Positions 7,319 to 10,523 of a stretch of 10,523 nt of DNA are shown piece after piece. The notes below the pieces were generated by a model, which had not been told where the DNA came from, did no database searches, and saw nothing but the letters and a program-made list of their open reading frames with translations. The position numbers and the translations under genes were made by a program. The DNA lies in assembly GCA_002327415.1 (NCBI GenBank), contig DCVU01000142.1:1-10523 (forward strand). Reading direction: 5' to 3'. The stretch is from Smithella sp. UBA2180 (GTDB lineage: Bacteria > Desulfobacterota > Syntrophia > Syntrophales > Smithellaceae). Positions within the stretch are counted from its first letter, which is position 1, and each line of letters begins with the position of its first letter.

Positions 7319-8683
7319 ATGGGAAAGATTTTAATAGTTGATGATGAACTGAATATGCGGCTGGTGTTGTCCGCCATGCTGAAGAAGGAAGGATTTGAAG
7401 TTTCTTCCGCTTCTAACGGGCGTGAAGCTCTGCAGATTCTACAGTTAAATAAAATAGCCGTTATTATTACAGATTTGAAAATGCCGGATATTGACGGCAT
7501 GGAATTGCTGACCAGTATTTCTGAACGTTATCCGGAAATACCCGTAATCATGATTACCGCTCACGGTACCATTGCAACGGCCGTGGAAGCTCTGAAAAAA
7601 GGAGCGTTTGATTATATTACCAAACCTTTCGATCTTGATGATTTAAAGAACATCATTTCCAAAGCGATAAAAACACGTACCTTGAAAGAAAACGAATTAT
7701 CTTTGCCGCCGGCTGACATTGAGCGTATAGGAATTATCGGCATAAGCCCCAAAACCCTGGAAATATTCGACGCGGTTAAAAGAGTCGCCCAGACAACGAC
7801 AACAGTTATGATTACAGGTGAAACGGGTACGGGCAAAGAATTGGTTGCCGATGCGATTCATTACAATTCTCCGCGCAAAAATAATCCGCTTATCAAACTC
7901 AATTGCGCCGCTATTGCTGAAACGTTAATGGAAAGCGAACTCTTCGGTTATGAAAAAGGCGCTTACACCGGTGCTGTCATTACCAAACCGGGGAAATTTG
8001 AACTGGCCCACAAAGGGACTTTGTTTCTTGATGAAGTAGCGGAGATTCCGCGCGAGATGCAGGTAAAACTACTGCGAGTTATTCAAGAGCAGGAATTTGA
8101 GCGGGTCGGCGGTTTGCGGACGATCAAAATCGATGTACGAATTATAGCCGCCACCAATCAGAATCTTCTGCGCCAGGTGCAGGCAGGAAATTTTCGCGAA
8201 GACTTGTACTATCGTCTAAATGTTTTTCCTATTGATATTCCGCCTCTCAGAGCAAGAAAAGAAGATATTCTTCCGCTGATCGATTTTTTTATGGACAAAT
8301 TCAACAAAAAACTGGAGCGTTCCGTCAGTATGGAAGATGAAGTAAAAGAAATGCTCTTGCGCTATGAATGGCCGGGCAATATTCGTGAACTGGAGAACCT
8401 TGTCGAGAGGATGATGCTTCTGGCGAAGGATAACCGGATTACTCCCCGGGAAGTTCCCGATGAATTCAAAATTTCCCTTGATAAGATTATTGCGATGACG
8501 GCAGATGACAGCAAAAAACCTTTTAAAGAATACATGCGCGGGCACGTGGAGAATGTTGAGCGGCAGATGATTATCAAATGCCTTGAGGACGCCGGTGGTA
8601 ATGTCACCAACGCAGCTAAGAAAATGGGTCTCAGCCGCAAAGGATTGCAGTTGAAGATGATTAAATATAATTTGCGCAAATAA
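7319..8683 (+). CDS. Sigma-54-dependent NtrC-family response regulator
   Basis: A 454-residue transcription activator with the full three-domain plan. The receiver (about 1-120) has acidic D8/D9, phospho-acceptor D52 in TDLKMPD, T80 and K102. The AAA+ domain (about 139-365) has Walker A GETGTGKE (167-174), the sigma-54-contacting loop as GAYTGA (214-219) instead of the commoner GAFTGA, Walker B GTLFLDE (233-239), and WPGNIRELEN (351-360). A Fis-type helix-turn-helix closes the protein (about 413-452, GGNVTNAAKKMGLSRKGL). When phosphorylated it should oligomerise and use ATP to open sigma-54 promoters; its targets cannot be identified here. The ATG is set by the conserved start MGKILIVDDE, yet no clear Shine-Dalgarno precedes it. 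It follows the kinase gene by 52 bp and should share its transcript. I found no -24/-12 promoter in the window. Confidence 0.94.
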   Translation: MGKILIVDDELNMRLVLSAMLKKEGFEVSSASNGREALQILQLNKIAVIITDLKMPDIDGMELLTSISERYPEIPVIMITAHGTIATAVEALKKGAFDYITKPFDLDDLKNIISKAIKTRTLKENELSLPPADIERIGIIGISPKTLEIFDAVKRVAQTTTTVMITGETGTGKELVADAIHYNSPRKNNPLIKLNCAAIAETLMESELFGYEKGAYTGAVITKPGKFELAHKGTLFLDEVAEIPREMQVKLLRVIQEQEFERVGGLRTIKIDVRIIAATNQNLLRQVQAGNFREDLYYRLNVFPIDIPPLRARKEDILPLIDFFMDKFNKKLERSVSMEDEVKEMLLRYEWPGNIRELENLVERMMLLAKDNRITPREVPDEFKISLDKIIAMTADDSKKPFKEYMRGHVENVERQMIIKCLEDAGGNVTNAAKKMGLSRKGLQLKMIKYNLRK

Positions 8684-8708
8684 TTTAAGCGAAGAATAAG
8701 CGATCTTA

Positions 8709-8732
8709 ATTTTATTACTCCAGCAATAAAAT
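8709..8732. repeat. AT-only 8-bp inverted repeat after the regulator gene
   Basis: ATTTTATT (8709-8716) and AATAAAAT (8725-8732) are exact reverse complements with an 8-base loop, 26 bp after the regulator stop. With no GC pairs it would be a poor intrinsic terminator, though its position suits transcript ending. Confidence 0.35.
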
Positions 8733-8742
8733 ATATAAATGA

Positions 8743-8904
8743 TGTCATTCCTCGCGCAAAGACTGTGCCGCAATAGCAAAGCATATCATTCCGAACGTAT
8801 GTGAGGAATCTTAAGGTGCTGAATTTATTGAAATCAATATTTCTCGCTTTGCTTCGAAATGACACGAAAGTTAATTGCGACACATTCCCGCAGGTGGAAT
8901 GACG
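8743..8904. repeat. Composite repeat DNA upstream of selA (REP/MITE-like)
   Basis: The block begins TGTCATTCC (8743-8751) and ends GGAATGACG (8896-8904), inverted at 8 of 9 positions. A nested pair gives TGTCATT and GCAAAG (8743-8749, 8756-8761) against AATGACA (8858-8864) and CTTTGC nearby. The segment 8799-8816 matches the palindrome at 42-59 in 15 of 18 bases, and ATTCC/GGAAT (8884-8888, 8896-8900) forms a small hairpin. GAAAT/ATTTC (8830-8834, 8839-8843) is another. Frames across it look like chance. TGTCATTCC/GGAATGACA-ended intergenic repeats are common in several bacterial groups; that this is such a family is inferred from form. Confidence 0.55.
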
Positions 8905-8906
8905 AC

Positions 8907-8912
8907 AAAGGA
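8907..8912 (+). promoter_or_regulatory. Shine-Dalgarno of selA
   Basis: AAAGGA lies 5 bases before the ATG at 8918 and only 2 bases after the upstream repeat block ends. Confidence 0.7.
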
Positions 8913-8917
8913 CTTAT

Positions 8918-10330
8918 ATGGATGAACTAAAAAAAGAAATGTTAAAGACATTGCCGAAAATTGACGAAGTTCTTTTGATTCTGGAAAAACAAAATATCTA
9001 TGTTTTGACGCCGCGCGAAATTGTCAAAGAAACCTGCCGCAAGGTTGTGCAGGATCTAAGAGATAAAATTGTCAATGCCAGGAAAAATATTTCTACGGAA
9101 TCCTGTCCCGACGCGACAGCCGTTGCCTGCGAAGTGGAAAAGTCAATTAAAGGATTATACCGCTACAGCCTGCGCCGCGTAGTTAACGCCACCGGTGTTA
9201 TCCTGCATACAAATTTAGGCCGCGCGCCGCTTTGCCCCGAAGCACTGCAGCGAATTATGGAAGTGGGCAGCAGCTATTCCAATCTGGAATTTGATTTAGC
9301 CAAAGGTGAGCGGGGCCAGCGCTACGATCATGTCAGTTCGCTGATCTGCGCTCTCACCGGGGCAGAAGACGCCTTAATCGTCAACAACAATGCGGCGGCC
9401 GTTTTGCTGGTTCTCAATACTCTGGCCGAGAAAAAAGAAGCAATCGTATCACGGGGCGAGCTCATCGAAATCGGCGGCGAATTCCGCATCCCGGAAATAA
9501 TGAAAAAAAGCGCATCCAAAATTCGCGAAGTAGGAACCACCAACCGTACACGTCTCGGCGACTACGAAAAAGCCGTCAATGACAAAACGGGCCTGATTAT
9601 GAAAGTACACACCAGCAACTTCCGCATCGTCGGCTTTACCGAAGAGGCGGATATCGAATCGCTGGTCGCTTTGGGAAAAAGCCGCGGCATTCCGGTTATG
9701 GATGATCTGGGGAGCGGCTGTCTGATTGATCTTAACCTCTATGGCCTTCAGCATGAGCCCACCGTTCGCGAAACGCTGGCAACTGGAATTGATGTGGTCA
9801 CCTTCAGCGGTGACAAACTGCTGGGCGGCCCACAGACTGGAATCATCGTCGGCAAAAAAGAAGTTCTGGCGAAAATAAAAAAGAATCCGTTGAACCGTGC
9901 GCTGCGCATTGACAAATTTACACTGGCCGCATTGGAAGCCACATTGATGCACTATCTCAATCCTGCCCAGGCAGTAAAAAAATTAAGAGCGTTGAAAGCT
10001 TTGACCGAATCTGTTGTTGATGTAAAGAAACGTGCTGAAAAATTAATTACAAAATTGCAGAAGGAAAATTTCGATTCGCTGAAATTTTCAATCCGTGAAG
10101 ATTTTGCGGCAGCCGGCGGCGGGTCTTTGCCTACACAACAAATTTCAACTATATTAGTAGCCATCAAAAATAAAAAAATGTCCGCAAGCAAAATGGAAGA
10201 AAAATTGCGTAAGATTGAAGTTCCGGTAATTGCCCGGGTGGATAAAGATGAAATACTGCTTGATTTGCGCACCATAGCTGAAGATGAATTTACCTTCATC
10301 ATCGAAGGATTGAAGCAAGTCAACACCTAA
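8918..10330 (+). CDS. selA: L-seryl-tRNA(Sec) selenium transferase
   Basis: SelA is a pyridoxal-phosphate enzyme that converts seryl-tRNA(Sec) to selenocysteyl-tRNA(Sec) using selenophosphate, so the organism likely makes selenoproteins. The 470 residues compare with 463 in E. coli. An N-terminal tRNA-binding helical region (about 1-85) includes LPKIDEVL. The catalytic part shows ATGVILHTNLGRAPL (91-105), SNLEFDLAKGERGQR (121-135), VNNNAAAVLLVLN (155-167), SRGELIEIGGEFRIP (178-192), VGTTNRT (205-211), MDDLGSGCL (261-269) and TFSGDKLLGGPQTG (295-308), where K300 should bind PLP. All appear intact. No selB, selD or selC is visible in the window. Base composition shifts inside the gene: parts of 9180-9480 are about 55% GC by hand count, versus about 30% near 10021-10080. 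Confidence 0.96.
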   Translation: MDELKKEMLKTLPKIDEVLLILEKQNIYVLTPREIVKETCRKVVQDLRDKIVNARKNISTESCPDATAVACEVEKSIKGLYRYSLRRVVNATGVILHTNLGRAPLCPEALQRIMEVGSSYSNLEFDLAKGERGQRYDHVSSLICALTGAEDALIVNNNAAAVLLVLNTLAEKKEAIVSRGELIEIGGEFRIPEIMKKSASKIREVGTTNRTRLGDYEKAVNDKTGLIMKVHTSNFRIVGFTEEADIESLVALGKSRGIPVMDDLGSGCLIDLNLYGLQHEPTVRETLATGIDVVTFSGDKLLGGPQTGIIVGKKEVLAKIKKNPLNRALRIDKFTLAALEATLMHYLNPAQAVKKLRALKALTESVVDVKKRAEKLITKLQKENFDSLKFSIREDFAAAGGGSLPTQQISTILVAIKNKKMSASKMEEKLRKIEVPVIARVDKDEILLDLRTIAEDEFTFIIEGLKQVNT

Positions 10331-10334
10331 CCTC

Positions 10335-10362
10335 TGTCATTTCCACGAAGGCGGGAATCCAG
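10335..10362. repeat. Degenerate TGTCATTCC-GGAATCCAG hairpin repeat
   Basis: TGTCATTTCC and GGGAATCCAG flank a GAAG loop (10347-10350). Arms 10339-10346 and 10351-10358 pair with one G-U and one mismatch. It resembles the proteobacterial intergenic repeat of form ATTCCCGC-loop-GCGGGAAT. It starts 4 bp after the selA stop and has no T-run, so it is an unlikely terminator. Confidence 0.6.
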
Positions 10363-10424
10363 AAAACAAAAATAAAAAACGACTTTGCAAAACAGAAATC
10401 ATTCATAAACAGGGGGAAAACAGA

Positions 10425-10496
10425 ATGAAAAAGGTAAAGGCAACCGTGTTGTTAGAAAATTTGATATTAAAGATTTTGGATTTAAAAAATAATTGA
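10425..10496 (+). CDS. Short 23-codon reading frame of unknown nature after selA
   Basis: The ATG follows a purine-rich AGGGGGAAAA (10411-10420) with suitable spacing, one of the better ribosome binding sites in the window. The frame starts MKKVKATVLLEN and stops at TGA (10494-10496), immediately followed by another TGA. The ATG at 10496-10498 overlaps the stop by one base and opens a frame (MMVLFIEKH) that leaves the window at 10523. The arrangement could be a leader peptide coupled to a downstream gene. It could also be the broken start of a longer gene: ATVLLEN recalls N-termini of some metallo-beta-lactamase-fold proteins, a weak resemblance. It could be a chance frame. I do not recognise it. 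Confidence 0.3.
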   Translation: MKKVKATVLLENLILKILDLKNN

Positions 10497-10523
10497 TGAT
10501 GGTTCTATTTATTGAAAAACACT

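Noticed and set aside
8216..8883. Minus-strand frames opposite the regulator's 3' end and the following gap
   Set aside because: Antisense to the conserved AAA+ and helix-turn-helix regions; low-complexity shadow translations with no supporting start signal.
9449..9952. 167-residue minus-strand frame within selA
   Set aside because: It is antisense to the most conserved part of SelA and is explained by that gene's codon pattern.
10494..10499. In-frame TGA as a selenocysteine codon, suggested by the neighbouring selA
   Set aside because: Two TGA codons are adjacent and no SECIS-like stem-loop could be checked because the window ends 24 bases later.

Overview
The window looks like chromosome from an AT-rich, Gram-negative, probably anaerobic bacterium, most likely Deltaproteobacteria/Desulfobacterota of the Syntrophus/Smithella type. 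The lineage is an inference from four things: an LptD outer-membrane protein, an NtrB/NtrC-like sigma-54 regulatory pair, a SelA selenocysteine-synthesis gene, and a class-II cyclic-nucleotide phosphodiesterase next to folC. No rRNA, tRNA, IS transposase, phage gene or CRISPR array was seen. All confident genes are on the + strand.

Layout. Positions 1-128 hold a perfect 12-bp palindrome related to a repeat found again before selA. Positions 129-572 encode a small PsiE-family membrane protein. After a 189-bp gap with a possible promoter and a weak terminator-like hairpin comes a metallo-beta-lactamase-fold class-II phosphodiesterase (762-1529). folC (1545-2804) follows closely. Positions 2805-3173 are noncoding and packed with inverted repeats, including a likely terminator. 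lptD (3174-5648) follows, then a membrane histidine kinase (5746-7266) and its sigma-54-dependent response regulator (7319-8683). Positions 8684-8917 are a second noncoding stretch built from repeat pieces that reach the ribosome binding site of selA (8918-10330). The window ends with a degenerate 'TGTCATTCC...GGAATCCAG' hairpin repeat and a 23-codon reading frame with a good Shine-Dalgarno sequence, overlapped by a start codon whose frame leaves the window.

How the genes relate. The phosphodiesterase and folC are 15 bp apart and are probably co-transcribed. lptD may have its own transcription, because a terminator-like structure lies before it. The kinase and regulator are almost certainly a cognate pair; their stimulus and target promoters cannot be read here. 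selA seems to be an independent unit. I see no new multi-gene system. The most unusual material is the noncoding repeat DNA (1-60, 2805-3077, 8743-8904, 10335-10362), the internal duplication and two-cysteine layout of LptD, and the unresolved reading frames at the right end.
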